From Streptomyces sp. NBC_00190 (GTDB taxonomy: Bacteria > Actinomycetota > Actinomycetes > Streptomycetales > Streptomycetaceae): 64,000 nt of DNA. Positions 10,880 to 20,053 of the stretch are shown here, piece after piece. The position numbers and the translations under genes were made by a program. Positions within the stretch are counted from its first letter, which is position 1, and each line of letters begins with the position of its first letter. Location: the NCBI RefSeq assembly GCF_036203305.1, contig NZ_CP108131.1, positions 806,001 to 870,000 on the forward strand. The letters are read 5' to 3'. The notes beneath the pieces are model-generated. The model made no database searches, was not told the DNA's origin, and saw only the letters and a list, made by a program, of their open reading frames with translations.

Positions 10880-12097
10880 ATGACGCAGACAATGGCCCCA
10901 CTACGGCAATTCGTACGGCGACGACAGGAACCCGCCGTCACCCAGGCGCTGCGCTCCACGGCCGCCGCCGTCGTCTCGTACGTCGTCGCACTCCAGCTCA
11001 GCAGCGAGCCGGCGCCGCTCACCGCGCCCCTCACCGCGCTGCTCGTGGTGCAGGTGACCCTCTTCACCACGCTCACCACCGGGATCCGGCGCGTCAACTC
11101 CGTCGTCGCCGGGGTCGTCCTCGCGATCGGCTTCAGTGCCCTGGTGGGGCTGACCTGGTGGAGTCTGGGCCTGATCATCCTCGCCTCGCTCGTCATCGGC
11201 CGCGTGGTCAAGGCCGGCGAGTTCGTCCCGGAGGTCGCGATCAGCGCCATGCTGGTCCTGGGCGTGACCCGAGTGGCGGACACCGCGTGGGACCGGGTGC
11301 TGGAGACGCTGATCGGCGCCGCGGTCGGCCTTCTCTTCAACGTCCTGTTCGTTCCCCCCGTGTGGGTGCAGCCCGCCAGTGACGCCATCACCGACCTCGC
11401 CGCGCGCATGCGTACCCTGCTCCAGCACATCGGCGGCGAACTGGGCGGCAGCACGACGGTGGCGGAGGCGGCCGCCCGGCTGCACGAAGCGCGCCGCCTC
11501 GACAACGACATCGCCCAGGTGGACGGCGCCCTCAGACAGGCGGAGGACAGTCTGCGCCTGAACCCCCGCGTCCGCGAGGGCGCCCTGTTCAGTCTGGTGC
11601 TGCGCACCGGGCTCGACACGCTGGAGATCTGCGCGGTCGTCCTGCGCGTGTCCTGCCGGACGCTCACCGACCTCGCCAAGGTCCGGGTGGAGCAGCCCCT
11701 GCTGCCGCCCGCCATCAGCGGCGCCCTGCGAGACCTGTACGGCCACATGGCCATGGCCGTGGAGGCCTTCGCCGAGCTGATCACGGCGCAGGTCAGCGTC
11801 AACGCCGAGGAGGCCGAAGCCCGGCTGATCAAGGAGCTGGGCACGGCACGTTCCAGCCGTGAGCGCCTCGCGGAGCTCCTGCTGGAACAGGTCCGGGACC
11901 ACCCCGCGCAATGGCAGCTGCACGGGGCGCTGCTCGCCGAAGCGGACCGGGTGCTGGACGAGCTCGGGGTCGAGAAGCGGTCCGAACGGCTCCTGGAGGA
12001 GCTCGACCGGCACGCCCGCGAGCAGCGGGAGCGCTTTCCGCGCCTGCACAGGATGGCCCAGCGGCTGCGCCGGTACGAGGACGGACCGGGCGGATAG
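10880..12097 (+). CDS. FUSC/aromatic acid exporter (ArAE) family membrane protein
   Basis: 405 residues. A cluster of about six membrane helices fills the first 180 residues, including the family feature of a charged loop (R-R-V-N) after the second helix pair. A long cytosolic, helical, acidic C-terminal half follows and ends K-R-S-E-R-L-L-E-E-L-D. One half-unit of this kind is the size of the Streptomyces 'aromatic acid exporter' proteins, which would pair as dimers to expel organic acids. Start at ATG 10880 behind a G-rich site; upstream in-frame starts lack one. Convergent with DUF1269. Confidence 0.78.
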   Translation: MTQTMAPLRQFVRRRQEPAVTQALRSTAAAVVSYVVALQLSSEPAPLTAPLTALLVVQVTLFTTLTTGIRRVNSVVAGVVLAIGFSALVGLTWWSLGLIILASLVIGRVVKAGEFVPEVAISAMLVLGVTRVADTAWDRVLETLIGAAVGLLFNVLFVPPVWVQPASDAITDLAARMRTLLQHIGGELGGSTTVAEAAARLHEARRLDNDIAQVDGALRQAEDSLRLNPRVREGALFSLVLRTGLDTLEICAVVLRVSCRTLTDLAKVRVEQPLLPPAISGALRDLYGHMAMAVEAFAELITAQVSVNAEEAEARLIKELGTARSSRERLAELLLEQVRDHPAQWQLHGALLAEADRVLDELGVEKRSERLLEELDRHAREQRERFPRLHRMAQRLRRYEDGPGG

Positions 12098-12116
12098 TCG
12101 TCACCCGTTTGCGCAC

Positions 12117-12608
12117 CTACGGCTGGGAGCCGGCGAGCTGCTCGGCCAGTTCCCGCTCCTCCGTGGCGTCGAGCGAGGTCTTCAAGACCGTGCCGCCGTG
12201 CCGTTGCATGGCTTCGGTGAAGCTGTCCTCCGCAGCCACCAGGCCCATGACCGCCACGGCCGCCGTCCCGGGCTTGAGCAGGTCCTGGACCTGTCCGCGA
12301 AACCGTTCGTCGATGCCGGATTTGACGAGCTTGCCGAGGATCCCGCCCACCGCGGCGCCGGCCACCAGCCCGACGCCGGGCAGCAGGAACAGCACGCCGA
12401 AGACCATGCCCCACACGGCGCCCGCCGCGGCCGACGGGCCGATGAGACGGCTCGGTGTGTCCACGTGCGTCTCGCCCTGCGCGTCCACGGACACCACGGC
12501 CAGCCCGCTCACGCTGATGACGTGGTCCCGGTGGAGTTCCTGGACGGTGGCGTAGGCCTGCCGGGCCGTCTCGGGATCGTCGTACCCGATCACCATCAGC
12601 TCCGACAT
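12117..12608 (-). CDS. DUF1269 family protein with glycine-zipper membrane segment
   Basis: 163 residues from ATG 12608, with a textbook GGAGGTG 3-9 bases upstream. It opens with the DUF1269 strand M-S-E-L-M-V-I-G-Y-D-D. A central hydrophobic region with repeated small residues (G-V-G-L-V-A-G-A-A-V-G-G) could insert into membranes. The last third is a soluble alpha/beta part. Family members appear in stress or membrane contexts with no established activity. Divergent from the DUF7144 gene. Confidence 0.8.
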   Translation of the reverse strand: MSELMVIGYDDPETARQAYATVQELHRDHVISVSGLAVVSVDAQGETHVDTPSRLIGPSAAAGAVWGMVFGVLFLLPGVGLVAGAAVGGILGKLVKSGIDERFRGQVQDLLKPGTAAVAVMGLVAAEDSFTEAMQRHGGTVLKTSLDATEERELAEQLAGSQP

Positions 12609-12801
12609 GAGCACCTCCCGGTTGGCGCCGGGACCTCGGCGCACGCCGATCCTTCGGACGGTCTCAGCATCCCACCACCGCGGGGGCCAGGCAGGCGCGG
12701 AAGGCCGGAATGCCGATGGGAGGCCGCCGTGACACGCTGAATCCGGGGGATCCCGCCGGTCCTGGCCCGCCAGGCCGGCTCCGTAACCCATGGAGACCGA
12801 A

Positions 12802-13248
12802 ATGGCCAGTGACGCCAGCAGACCCCAAGCCAGCGCCGCACAACCGAGTCCCTGGCACGCGCCCACGTCCGGCACCACCCTCGTGGCCGCATGCTTCATG
12901 ATCTTCGGCGGGGCGATGGCGATTTTCGAGGGGATCTCGGCCCTCGCCAAGGACGACGTGTTCCTCGCGACGCGCCACTACGTGTTCGAGTTCAGCCTGA
13001 CCGGCTGGGGCTGGGTACACCTCATTCTGGGCATCGTCATCGTCCTCGCCGGCTGCGCCGTACTCAGCGGAGCCCTGTGGGCGCGCTACTTCGGTGTCTT
13101 CGTCGCCGGACTGGGCGCGATCGCCAACTTCCTGTGGATCCCGTACTACCCGTTGTGGGCGTTGGTACTGGTCGCCGTCAACCTCTTCGTCTGCTGGGCG
13201 CTGTGCCACGGCATGCACCTGGAAGCGGACGCCGGCCGGAAGTCCTGA
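12802..13248 (+). CDS. DUF7144 family integral membrane protein
   Basis: 148 residues from ATG 12802, with GGAG 6 bases ahead; an ATG four codons upstream is possible but lacks a site. Four membrane helices are evident. The family hallmark L-T-G-W-G-W-V-H-L-I-L-G lies before helix 2, and N-F-L-W-I-P-Y-Y-P-L-W-A before helix 4. These proteins are widespread in actinomycetes and of unknown role. It is divergent from DUF1269 and followed by a terminator. Confidence 0.82.
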   Translation: MASDASRPQASAAQPSPWHAPTSGTTLVAACFMIFGGAMAIFEGISALAKDDVFLATRHYVFEFSLTGWGWVHLILGIVIVLAGCAVLSGALWARYFGVFVAGLGAIANFLWIPYYPLWALVLVAVNLFVCWALCHGMHLEADAGRKS

Positions 13249-13265
13249 CCCGGCCCGACGCTCAG

Positions 13266-13295
13266 CGGGTACGGCATCGTCATCGGCCGTACCCG
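13266..13295. terminator. Hairpin terminator between convergent genes
   Basis: CGGGTACGGC (13266-13275) and GCCGTACCCG (13286-13295) are perfect 10-bp arms with a 10-base loop. The hairpin lies between the DUF7144 stop and the D-Ala-D-Ala carboxypeptidase stop and would serve both. Confidence 0.75.
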
Positions 13296-13296
13296 T

Positions 13297-14505
13297 TCAG
13301 GGCGTACGTGCCCTACCTGCGCCCCGCCGGCCGCTCCGGCGGGTGCACAGGACACCCGCGCCGGCGAGGCCTGCCGCGGCGAGGAACACGGCCGACACGA
13401 CGTAGGTCCTGTGGGTACTCGTCCGGGGGCGCTCCGGGGCGGTGGCACGAACGGGGGCGCTGACGGTGCGCGGCGTCCCGGGGGACGCCGGAGGGGCCAG
13501 CGATCCGACCGGATCGACATGTCCCGCTGCGGCGAATCCCCAGTCCAGCAGGGACCAGGCTTCCTCGTACACCGCGTTTCCGCCGCCCCGCTGAGGGTTC
13601 ATCACCGTCACCAGCAGGGTGCGGCCGCCACGGCGGGCGGCCGCGATCAGCGTGTAGCCCGCCTGGGAGGTGTAGCCGTTCTTGACACCGACGATCCCCG
13701 GGTACCGGCCCACCCCGTCTTCGCCGGTCACCAACCGGTTGGTGTTCTCGATACCGAACGTCCAGGTGGGAGTGCCGTCGCTGTGGGTGCCGCCGGGGAA
13801 GCGGGCGTCGGCGGTCGCGGCGTACGCGGCGAAGGCCGGGTCCGCGAGGCCCGTACGGCCGAAGACGGCCAGATCGTAGGCCGAGGAGACCTGACCGTCC
13901 GCGTCGTAGCCGTCCGGGGAGACGACGGTGGTGTCCCGTGCGCCCAATGCGCGCGCCTTGGCCTGCATCTGCGCCGCGGTGACGTCCCAGCCGCCGTTCA
14001 TCTCGGCCAGGACGTGCACGGCGTCGTTACCGGAGCTGAGGAAGACACCCCGCCACAGATCCGCCGCCCGGTAGGTGTGATCTGCGGAAACACCCACCGT
14101 GCTGCTCCCGTCCGGCACCTCGTCCAGCTCGGCCTCGGTGACCGTGTGCCGGCTGGAGGCGGGAAGCCGGGGCAGCGCGGTGAGAGCGAAGAGGGTCTTG
14201 AGGGTGCTGGCCGGAGGCAGCCTGCGGTGCGCTTCGTGGGCCGCCAGCACCTCGCCCGTGCGGACATCCGCGACCAGCCACGAGAGGGCCGACACGTCAT
14301 CCGGCAGTGCGGGCGCCCCCGGTCGCGCCCGCACATGGGTGCCGGAGCCGTGCAACAGCGACGCGCCGACGGACGAGGCGGGTCGCGGCGGCAGCGGATC
14401 GGCCCGCGGGAGGCCCGCAGCCGTCGGTGCGAGGAGGGCCGACGCACCGATGGCGAGAGCTGCCGCGCCGGATCCGGTTCTGCGCCCAGAGGATCTGATG
14501 CTCAT
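13297..14505 (-). CDS. D-alanyl-D-alanine carboxypeptidase (S11 penicillin-binding protein)
   Basis: 402 residues. The signal peptide (core A-A-L-A-I-G-A-S-A-L-L-A-P) is followed by a serine peptidase domain carrying the three penicillin-binding motifs: S-T-L-K at 100-103 (nucleophile Ser100), S-G-N at 158-160, and K-N-G in place of K-T-G in V-G-V-K-N-G-Y-T-S. K-N-G occurs in other actinomycete S11 enzymes. A Pro/Ala-rich linker leads to one C-terminal membrane helix and a basic tail, so the enzyme is anchored outside the cell to trim peptidoglycan stem peptides. Start ATG 14505. It may follow the upstream lipase maturation gene at 78 bp. Confidence 0.9.
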   Translation of the reverse strand: MSIRSSGRRTGSGAAALAIGASALLAPTAAGLPRADPLPPRPASSVGASLLHGSGTHVRARPGAPALPDDVSALSWLVADVRTGEVLAAHEAHRRLPPASTLKTLFALTALPRLPASSRHTVTEAELDEVPDGSSTVGVSADHTYRAADLWRGVFLSSGNDAVHVLAEMNGGWDVTAAQMQAKARALGARDTTVVSPDGYDADGQVSSAYDLAVFGRTGLADPAFAAYAATADARFPGGTHSDGTPTWTFGIENTNRLVTGEDGVGRYPGIVGVKNGYTSQAGYTLIAAARRGGRTLLVTVMNPQRGGGNAVYEEAWSLLDWGFAAAGHVDPVGSLAPPASPGTPRTVSAPVRATAPERPRTSTHRTYVVSAVFLAAAGLAGAGVLCTRRSGRRGAGRARTP

Positions 14506-14565
14506 TCAGCCAGCGTAGAAACGTATCGGTCCGCCCGCAGTGCGGGTGAGCCGACCGGAGGTAGG

Positions 14566-14580
14566 CCCGCCCTCGGCGGG
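14566..14580 (-). terminator. Possible weak terminator after the lipase maturation gene
   Basis: CCCGCC and GGCGGG, 6-bp arms with a 3-base loop, lie just upstream of DacA and just downstream of the preceding gene's stop. A second small GC hairpin is at 14533-14545. The short arms make this uncertain. Confidence 0.35.
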
Positions 14581-14583
14581 GCG

Positions 14584-16074
14584 TCAACGTGCCTTCGTGA
14601 CCGCCGGAAGGAATTCACCCGCGAGCGTGCGGTGCCACCACATCCGGCTGCTGCGGAGCTCGTGGCGGTCGGTGAACGCGTAGCGGTAGAGGCGGGCGCG
14701 GATACAGGCGGGCGGCGAGGTGGGGAAGGGGTTGCCGCGCAGAAGCCTGAGGGTGGCCGGGTCGTTGTCCAGGAGCTTTCCGATGAACGCTCCGAACCAG
14801 GGCGCCGCGTAGGCGGGCGAGATGGCGGCGAACCACATCAGCCAGTCCAGGCGGAGGTGGTACGGGGCGACCTGCGGTGGGAGGCGGCGCGCATCGCCGG
14901 GTTTGCCCTTGAAGCGGTACTCCTTCCACACCGTGTCGTCGGTGATCTCGTACTCGTCGGTGCCTTCGATCACCACCTCGTGGCGGACCCGGCCGACGGA
15001 GCCGAAAGCTCCGTAGGTGTTGACCAGGTGGAGCGGATTGAAGGAGGCGTTCATCACTTGGTGCCGGGACAGCAGGTTGCGGACCGGCCAGTAACTGAGC
15101 ACCACCACCACGACGGCGACCGCCAGCACGACGCCCTCGTACCAGGCGGGCGGGGCGGCCTGCGCCGCGGGCCCGGGCAGCGGCAGGACTTCGGCGGCCC
15201 GCCCTCCGTCGATCGCGGTGAGGGCGAGCAGCAGGGCAAGCCAGTTGAGCCAGGCGAAGTTGCCGGACGCCACGAGCCAGAGCTGCGTGACGACGATGAC
15301 GCAGGCGGCCACGCTCGCGACGGGTTGCGGCGCGAACAGGGCCAGGGGGGCGCCGAGCTGGGCGAGGTGGTTCGCGGCGGTCTCCACCCGGTGCAGCGGT
15401 CGGGGCAGGTGGTGGAAGAACCAGCTGAGGGGGCCGGGCATGGGCTGGGTCTCGTGGTGGTAGCACAGGCAGGTCAGGTCGCGCCAGCACGGGTCGCCGC
15501 GCAGTTTGATCAGCCCTGCCCCGAATTCCAGACGGAACAGCAGCCACCGCAGCATCCACAGCACCAGGACCGGGGGCGCCGTCCGGGCGTTGCCCAGGAA
15601 GATCGCAAGGAAGCCGGCTTCCAGGAGCAGCGATTCCCACATGAAGGCGTACCAGGTCTGCCCGACGTTGACGATCGACAGGTACAGCGCCCATACGAGT
15701 GCCCACAGGAGCATCGAGGCCCACAGCGGCACGAGGTCGGCCGCGCCCGCCACGAGGGCCGCGGACAGTGCCGTACCCGTCCACGCGACGATCGCGAAGA
15801 ACCGGTCGGAGTAATGAAGGTGGAAGATGCTGGGCGAGTGGCGCAGGGGCACGGCCGCCACGAAACGCGGCACCGGGAGCAGCCCTCGCTCACCGATGAG
15901 CGCCCGGAACTGATGGGCGGAACTCAGGAAGGCGACGAAGTACAGGGCTGCGAGACCACGCTGGAAGACCAGCCTGCCCAGCCAGTACGTGTCGCCGGTG
16001 AACCACTCCACGGCAGCCCTCCTGTGACGGCCCCCCGCCCGTGGGCGAGGGCGGCGGATGACCGCGTCCGTCAC
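14584..16074 (-). CDS. Lipase maturation factor (LMF1) family membrane protein
   Basis: 496 residues, GTG start at 16074. Ten or so hydrophobic segments are present. Family-diagnostic blocks include F-Q-R-G-L-A-A-L-Y, G-Q-T-W-Y-A-F-M-W-E-S-L-L-L-E, F-R-L-E-F-G-A-G-L-I-K-L-R-G-D-P-C-W and C-Y-H-H-E-T-Q-P-M-P. Later blocks are N-T-Y-G-A-F-G-S-V and the soluble G-T-D-E-Y-E-I-T-D-D-T-V-W-K-E-Y. Vertebrate LMF1 helps lipases fold in the ER; what the bacterial proteins do is not known. No lipase gene lies nearby in the window. Confidence 0.88.
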   Translation of the reverse strand: MTDAVIRRPRPRAGGRHRRAAVEWFTGDTYWLGRLVFQRGLAALYFVAFLSSAHQFRALIGERGLLPVPRFVAAVPLRHSPSIFHLHYSDRFFAIVAWTGTALSAALVAGAADLVPLWASMLLWALVWALYLSIVNVGQTWYAFMWESLLLEAGFLAIFLGNARTAPPVLVLWMLRWLLFRLEFGAGLIKLRGDPCWRDLTCLCYHHETQPMPGPLSWFFHHLPRPLHRVETAANHLAQLGAPLALFAPQPVASVAACVIVVTQLWLVASGNFAWLNWLALLLALTAIDGGRAAEVLPLPGPAAQAAPPAWYEGVVLAVAVVVVVLSYWPVRNLLSRHQVMNASFNPLHLVNTYGAFGSVGRVRHEVVIEGTDEYEITDDTVWKEYRFKGKPGDARRLPPQVAPYHLRLDWLMWFAAISPAYAAPWFGAFIGKLLDNDPATLRLLRGNPFPTSPPACIRARLYRYAFTDRHELRSSRMWWHRTLAGEFLPAVTKAR

Positions 16075-16338
16075 GTCCCATCATCCGCTCCTCTCCGGCG
16101 CCCACCCGGCACAGGATGGCGATACCACCCATATGACCCTCATCAATAAACTTGACAAGACGCGACTCAACGTGACGCCGCGGCACGGCGTAGCACTCCC
16201 GGCGATCCGCCCGCCAAACCTGCCCCACCCCTTCTTCCTTCCTTCGGCCTAGGCCCGTTGGCCTCTTGGGAGGAAGGGCCCTCTCATGGACTACAAGCCG
16301 GTGTTCCCGACCGGCCGCGACGGCAGAAAGGCACGCCC

Positions 16339-16584
16339 ATGTACGAGATGCGCGCCGAGTCCACCCCCGGCGGATCCGAAATGCTCTGGCACGTCATAGC
16401 CAAGGTCCCGGCCACCGGCACCCTGTGCGGATACACCCTGGCTCCGAACCGGACCGTCACCGCCCTGCTGTCCGAGGGAGCCGCGGAACGCTACTGCGTC
16501 CCGTGCATGAGCGCCTTCCGTTCGGCCATGGAAAGCCGCACGCCACGCGAAGCGGCGGAGCCGCCCTGCACCCGGGAGCCCTGA
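16339..16584 (+). CDS. Small protein with C-terminal CxxC (81 aa)
   Basis: Start at ATG 16339 behind AAAGG. It has one early Cys (T-L-C-G-Y) and an R-Y-C-V-P-C pair about 30 residues later, flanked by basic and hydroxyl residues. No signal peptide. I recall such small Streptomyces proteins only as 'hypothetical'. The 264 bp before it, shared with the divergent lipase maturation gene, contain AT-richer sequence around 16140-16165 that may hold a promoter. Confidence 0.55.
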   Translation: MYEMRAESTPGGSEMLWHVIAKVPATGTLCGYTLAPNRTVTALLSEGAAERYCVPCMSAFRSAMESRTPREAAEPPCTREP

Positions 16585-16744
16585 CGTCGACACGAGTGCC
16601 GACCCAAAACCCTCACCGAACATTGTCAAGCCATCCCGATAGGGGGTATATCGGTCACATAGGGCAACACCGCGAACGCTCGCCAGCGCTCGCGACCGCG
16701 ATCCCGACGGAATGCGCCGGCAGTCCGAGAGGGGGCGAGAACGA

Positions 16745-17125
16745 ATGATCACGGGACTTGCACTGGAGCGAGTGGAATTCGCCTGCGGCCGGTGCTGGTA
16801 CGAGTGGAGCATCGACTACGACGTCCAGCAGTACACGGATGATCAGGGCGGCATCTGGGAGTACTTCTCGCGCGACGGCGTCGCCGTGCCCTCTCCGTAC
16901 ACCCCCGCCGGAGCCACGTCCTGCCCGGCGTGCGGACGCCACTGGGTCGGCCGCCTCCTTGCCCGCAGGCTCATCCCCGCGGCGCCCGGGCCGGACCACA
17001 CACCGCGCCTGAAGATCACCGACGGGGCCGGTCACCGGCCCGAGCGACAGGACGCCCGGCCGCTCGGCGCCACCGCACACGCCCAGCCGCAACGGCTCGA
17101 ACCACCCCCGGAGCCCGACGGCTGA
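16745..17125 (+). CDS. Zinc-ribbon-like protein (126 aa)
   Basis: Start at ATG 16745 after the purine-rich GAGGGGGCGAGA. CGRC near residue 14 and CPAC near residue 60 form two CxxC knuckles separated by about 45 residues. W-Y-E-W and acidic/aromatic residues lie between them, as in a zinc ribbon. The last 50 residues are Pro/Arg-rich and probably disordered. It is close behind another small Cys protein on the same strand. Function unknown. Confidence 0.6.
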   Translation: MITGLALERVEFACGRCWYEWSIDYDVQQYTDDQGGIWEYFSRDGVAVPSPYTPAGATSCPACGRHWVGRLLARRLIPAAPGPDHTPRLKITDGAGHRPERQDARPLGATAHAQPQRLEPPPEPDG

Positions 17126-17128
17126 CCC

Positions 17129-17151
17129 GGCCTCCCGCCCGGGCGGAGGCC
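17129..17151. terminator. Hairpin terminator between convergent genes
   Basis: GGCCTCC (17129-17135) pairs with GGAGGCC (17145-17151), with an inner GCCC/GGGC and one bulged C. It sits between the zinc-ribbon gene and the PAS-SpoIIE phosphatase gene. Confidence 0.55.
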
Positions 17152-17161
17152 TCGGCCGAGG

Positions 17162-18409
17162 TCACAGGCGCAGGACGACCAGGGCGGTGTCGTCGGTGAT
17201 GCCGACGGGCGGGATGAGGTCGGCCAGCAGGCCGTCGGCCAGGGCGTCGGGGACGGCGGCGCGGTGTCGTACGAGGGAATCGGCGAGCCGCTGCATGCCG
17301 GTGTCGATGTCTTCGCGGCGGCGCTCGATGAGTCCGTCGGTATAGACGACGAGGACGGCGCCCTCCGTGAACGCGGTGTGCGCCTGGGGGCGGGGAGCGT
17401 GTTCGGGGCGGGCGCCGAGTGGGGGGTCGGTGGCCTGGTCGAGGAAGGTCACGGTGCCGTCGGGGTGGCAGAGTGCGGGCGGCGGGTGCCCGGCGCTGCT
17501 GTAGGTGAGGGTCCGGCTGTTCCAGTTGATGAAGACGGACACGGCGGTGGTGGATTCGGCGCCTTCGACTGAGCGGGCGTACAGGCCGAGGACCTCCAGG
17601 GCCCGCGCGGGGCCGTCGGCGACGCGCGAGGCGGCCGACAGCGCGCTGCGGAGCTGGCCCATCACACCGGCGGCGCCCAGTCCGTGGCCCACGACGTCAC
17701 CCACGGCGATGGCGGTACGTCCCTCTTCGGGCAGGTCGACGAGGTCGTACCAGTCACCGCACACGTTCAGGGCGCCGGTGGCGGGCCGGTAGCGCACGGC
17801 GGCCTGGTGGTGACCGAGCGGGCGGGGCGCGGGCAGCATCGCCTCTTGGAGGTGGAGAGCCACTTCGCGTTCGCGGGCGTGGGCCTGGCGCAGGCGTTCG
17901 TTGACCTCCTGGAGTTCCCGGGCGCGGGTGTAGAGCTCGGCCTCGAAGATGGCGCGGGCCCCGGCGCCCCCGGCGCCCCCGCCACTGCGGGCGTCGCGGG
18001 CCCTGATGAGTTCGGTGACCTCTTCCACCCGGTGCAGGAGGAGTGCCACGGTGCCGTCCGGGGCGAAGACGGGAACGTTGACCGGGCTCCAGTACCGTTC
18101 CTCCCACTCGCCGGGCCGCTCGGGATCCTCCACGTCGTAGCGTTGCAGGGCCATCGCGTCGCGTTCCCCGGTGGCCGCGACCCGTTGCAGGGAGGCGCTC
18201 AGGTTGCGCATCCCGGTCGCGGCCGGATCGTACGGATTGTCGGGGAAGACGTCGAACAGATAGCGGCCGATGACCTGCTCGCGGGTGCGCCCGGACATGG
18301 TCAGGAACGCCGCGTTGGCATCCTGGTACACCAGGTCGGTGGTCAGTAGCGCGACGGCCCCGGGCAGGGCGCGAAAGACCGCCTTGTAGTCGGTTTCGGG
18401 TCTGAACAC
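17162..18409 (-). CDS. PAS domain-containing SpoIIE-type (PP2C) protein phosphatase
   Basis: 415 residues from GTG 18409, after AGGTGG. A PAS domain fills residues 10-140 (A-L-P-G-A-V-A-L-L-T-T-D, then the W-S-P-V-N-V-P-V-F strand). A coiled-coil signalling helix with R-L-R-Q-A-H-A-R-E-R-E follows. The phosphatase core shows L-Q-E-A-M-L-P, V-C-G-D-W-Y-D, V-G-D-V-V-G-H-G, and a final D-D-T-A-L-V-V, giving the metal-binding Asp residues. Such enzymes dephosphorylate anti-anti-sigma factors in partner-switching cascades. No antagonist or kinase is adjacent, so its targets lie elsewhere. Confidence 0.9.
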   Translation of the reverse strand: MFRPETDYKAVFRALPGAVALLTTDLVYQDANAAFLTMSGRTREQVIGRYLFDVFPDNPYDPAATGMRNLSASLQRVAATGERDAMALQRYDVEDPERPGEWEERYWSPVNVPVFAPDGTVALLLHRVEEVTELIRARDARSGGGAGGAGARAIFEAELYTRARELQEVNERLRQAHAREREVALHLQEAMLPAPRPLGHHQAAVRYRPATGALNVCGDWYDLVDLPEEGRTAIAVGDVVGHGLGAAGVMGQLRSALSAASRVADGPARALEVLGLYARSVEGAESTTAVSVFINWNSRTLTYSSAGHPPPALCHPDGTVTFLDQATDPPLGARPEHAPRPQAHTAFTEGAVLVVYTDGLIERRREDIDTGMQRLADSLVRHRAAVPDALADGLLADLIPPVGITDDTALVVLRL

Positions 18410-18569
18410 GATCCACCTGCCCGCGCGCGAGATCGTCGGGAACTGCTGCTCTCACGATAGGCGCGAGTGCCGGGACGGGCCGGTCACGCAGGTTCGTCCG
18501 GGCCGTTCGGCCCCTCTTCGACGGTCACCGGTCCGGCACTTTGCGTGAGTACACCGCCTGCGCCACCGG

Positions 18570-18601
18570 AGAGGCCCGGCACCGTCCGGTGCCGGGCCTC
18601 T
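18570..18601. terminator. Strong hairpin terminator
   Basis: A perfect 14-bp stem (18570-18583 with 18588-18601; GAGGCCCGGCACC and its complement) has a 4-base loop GTCC. It lies directly after the stop of the minus-strand lipoprotein gene at 18608. Confidence 0.85.
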
Positions 18602-18607
18602 GGGCGT

Positions 18608-20020
18608 CTACCGAGCGGCCTGGCCGCCGGCGAGCGGCCACTCCCGGTTGAGGGTGCCCAGCGGGATGCGGCGCTCGAAGACCGGCGTACCGAACAGGGA
18701 CAGCTGGAGGTGAAGCTGTCCGCTCAGGTCGAAGCCGCCGTACAGGGCCCAGGAACCGGATACCGAGGCCTTGCCGTCGGTGGAGGCGGTCGCCTTGGCA
18801 TCGGCCTCACCGCGCAGGTACGGGGCGAAGTCGGCGGAGACGCCGACGGCGCCGTACAGGCCGACGGAGGCTTCGGCGCCGAGGGCGCCCTTGACGCGCC
18901 CGGCGGCGGTGACGGTCGCCTTGACCGGCGAGCTCTGCACGGCCGACGTGCTGACCGGGGTCCAGCCCTTGCCCGACGCGTAACTGCCGCCGACGCGGAA
19001 GTCGCCCTTGACGTCCTGCTGCACGTCCAGGGTCACGCGGCCGTCGGCCTCCACCTGGACGTAACACGTCAGGTCCAGATTGACGACGACGGGCACCGGG
19101 CCGACCTGGATGACGGGGTCGCTGTGCAGCTTGGCGAACGGGATCCGCTTGGGCGCGCCGGTGCTCGCCGCCGCGCGGCCCTTGAGCTCCCACTGCGAGG
19201 ACCAGTCACCGCTCATGCCGAGGTAGGCGGAGTCCGGACCGATGCCGCCGCCCGAGTGACCGTCGTACGAGAACTCCACCTTGGGGGCGAGCTGGACGAA
19301 GCCGGACACCGAGGCACCGGCCGAGACGGGGGCGCCCTCGGCGGTGTCCACCGCGGCGTTCACGTCGAGCCGCAGGTTACCGAGGGGCAGCTCCGCCCCC
19401 TTGGGCCCGAACTTCAGGCCCTCGCCCTTCGCCCAGGAGAAGGTGACACCCTTCATCAGGGGCTCGACGGTGACCGCCGCCGGGTCGACCGGGACCTTGC
19501 CGTCGGCCTTGTCCTCCTTGAGGACGGCGGCCAGCGTCGTGGGAGCGGTCTTCACTTCGGTGCCGCGGTCGGTCTTCCCGACGACCTCGGTGACCTTCGC
19601 GAGGAGACCGTCGGGGGCTCCGGGCGCGGGTGCGCTGGCGATGATGTCGTCCACGGCGACGGGCTGGTCGGGGGCGGTCTTGCCCTGCGACGGGGAGTGG
19701 CTCGGCGAGCTGGTGCGCTCTTGCGGGGCCGCGGATATGACGGCCCGTCCGCTCTCCTTGTCGTAGGAGGCGACCTTCAGGGAGGACTTCTCGGGCTGGC
19801 CCTTGCCGGATCGGGCGCGGGCCACGGCCGTCGGCGCCGCCGACCCCTGGGGCGCCGCGGCCACGTCGAGCTGCTGGGTGCCCTCGGTCGTCGACGCGGA
19901 CGCAGTCGGGGTTTTCGCCCCGTCGGCGGCGGTGGTGTGGGGTGTCGATGAGCAGCCGGTGGCGGCGAGGGCCAGCGTGGTCAGGCCGGGGAGCAGGAGG
20001 CGTCTGGCGAGCGTGCGCAC
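18608..20020 (-). CDS. Putative secreted lipoprotein (470 aa)
   Basis: The N-terminus has a basic start, a hydrophobic core and lipobox L-A-A-T-G-C at residues 18-23, so the protein is probably lipid-anchored at Cys23. A 90-residue Thr/Ala/Ser-rich spacer follows, then a beta-rich domain with alternating polar/apolar strands (for example E-F-S-Y-D-G-H-S-G-G-G-I-G and A-S-V-G-L-Y-G-A-V-G-V-S-A-D-F). No enzyme motif is visible. The GTG start at 20020 has no evident ribosome site. A palindrome at 20054-20069 and a divergent lipoprotein gene lie upstream; a strong terminator lies downstream. Confidence 0.7.
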   Translation of the reverse strand: MRTLARRLLLPGLTTLALAATGCSSTPHTTAADGAKTPTASASTTEGTQQLDVAAAPQGSAAPTAVARARSGKGQPEKSSLKVASYDKESGRAVISAAPQERTSSPSHSPSQGKTAPDQPVAVDDIIASAPAPGAPDGLLAKVTEVVGKTDRGTEVKTAPTTLAAVLKEDKADGKVPVDPAAVTVEPLMKGVTFSWAKGEGLKFGPKGAELPLGNLRLDVNAAVDTAEGAPVSAGASVSGFVQLAPKVEFSYDGHSGGGIGPDSAYLGMSGDWSSQWELKGRAAASTGAPKRIPFAKLHSDPVIQVGPVPVVVNLDLTCYVQVEADGRVTLDVQQDVKGDFRVGGSYASGKGWTPVSTSAVQSSPVKATVTAAGRVKGALGAEASVGLYGAVGVSADFAPYLRGEADAKATASTDGKASVSGSWALYGGFDLSGQLHLQLSLFGTPVFERRIPLGTLNREWPLAGGQAAR

Positions 20021-20053
20021 GGAGGTGTGACTTTCAGATTGGGGGGAGGTGGT

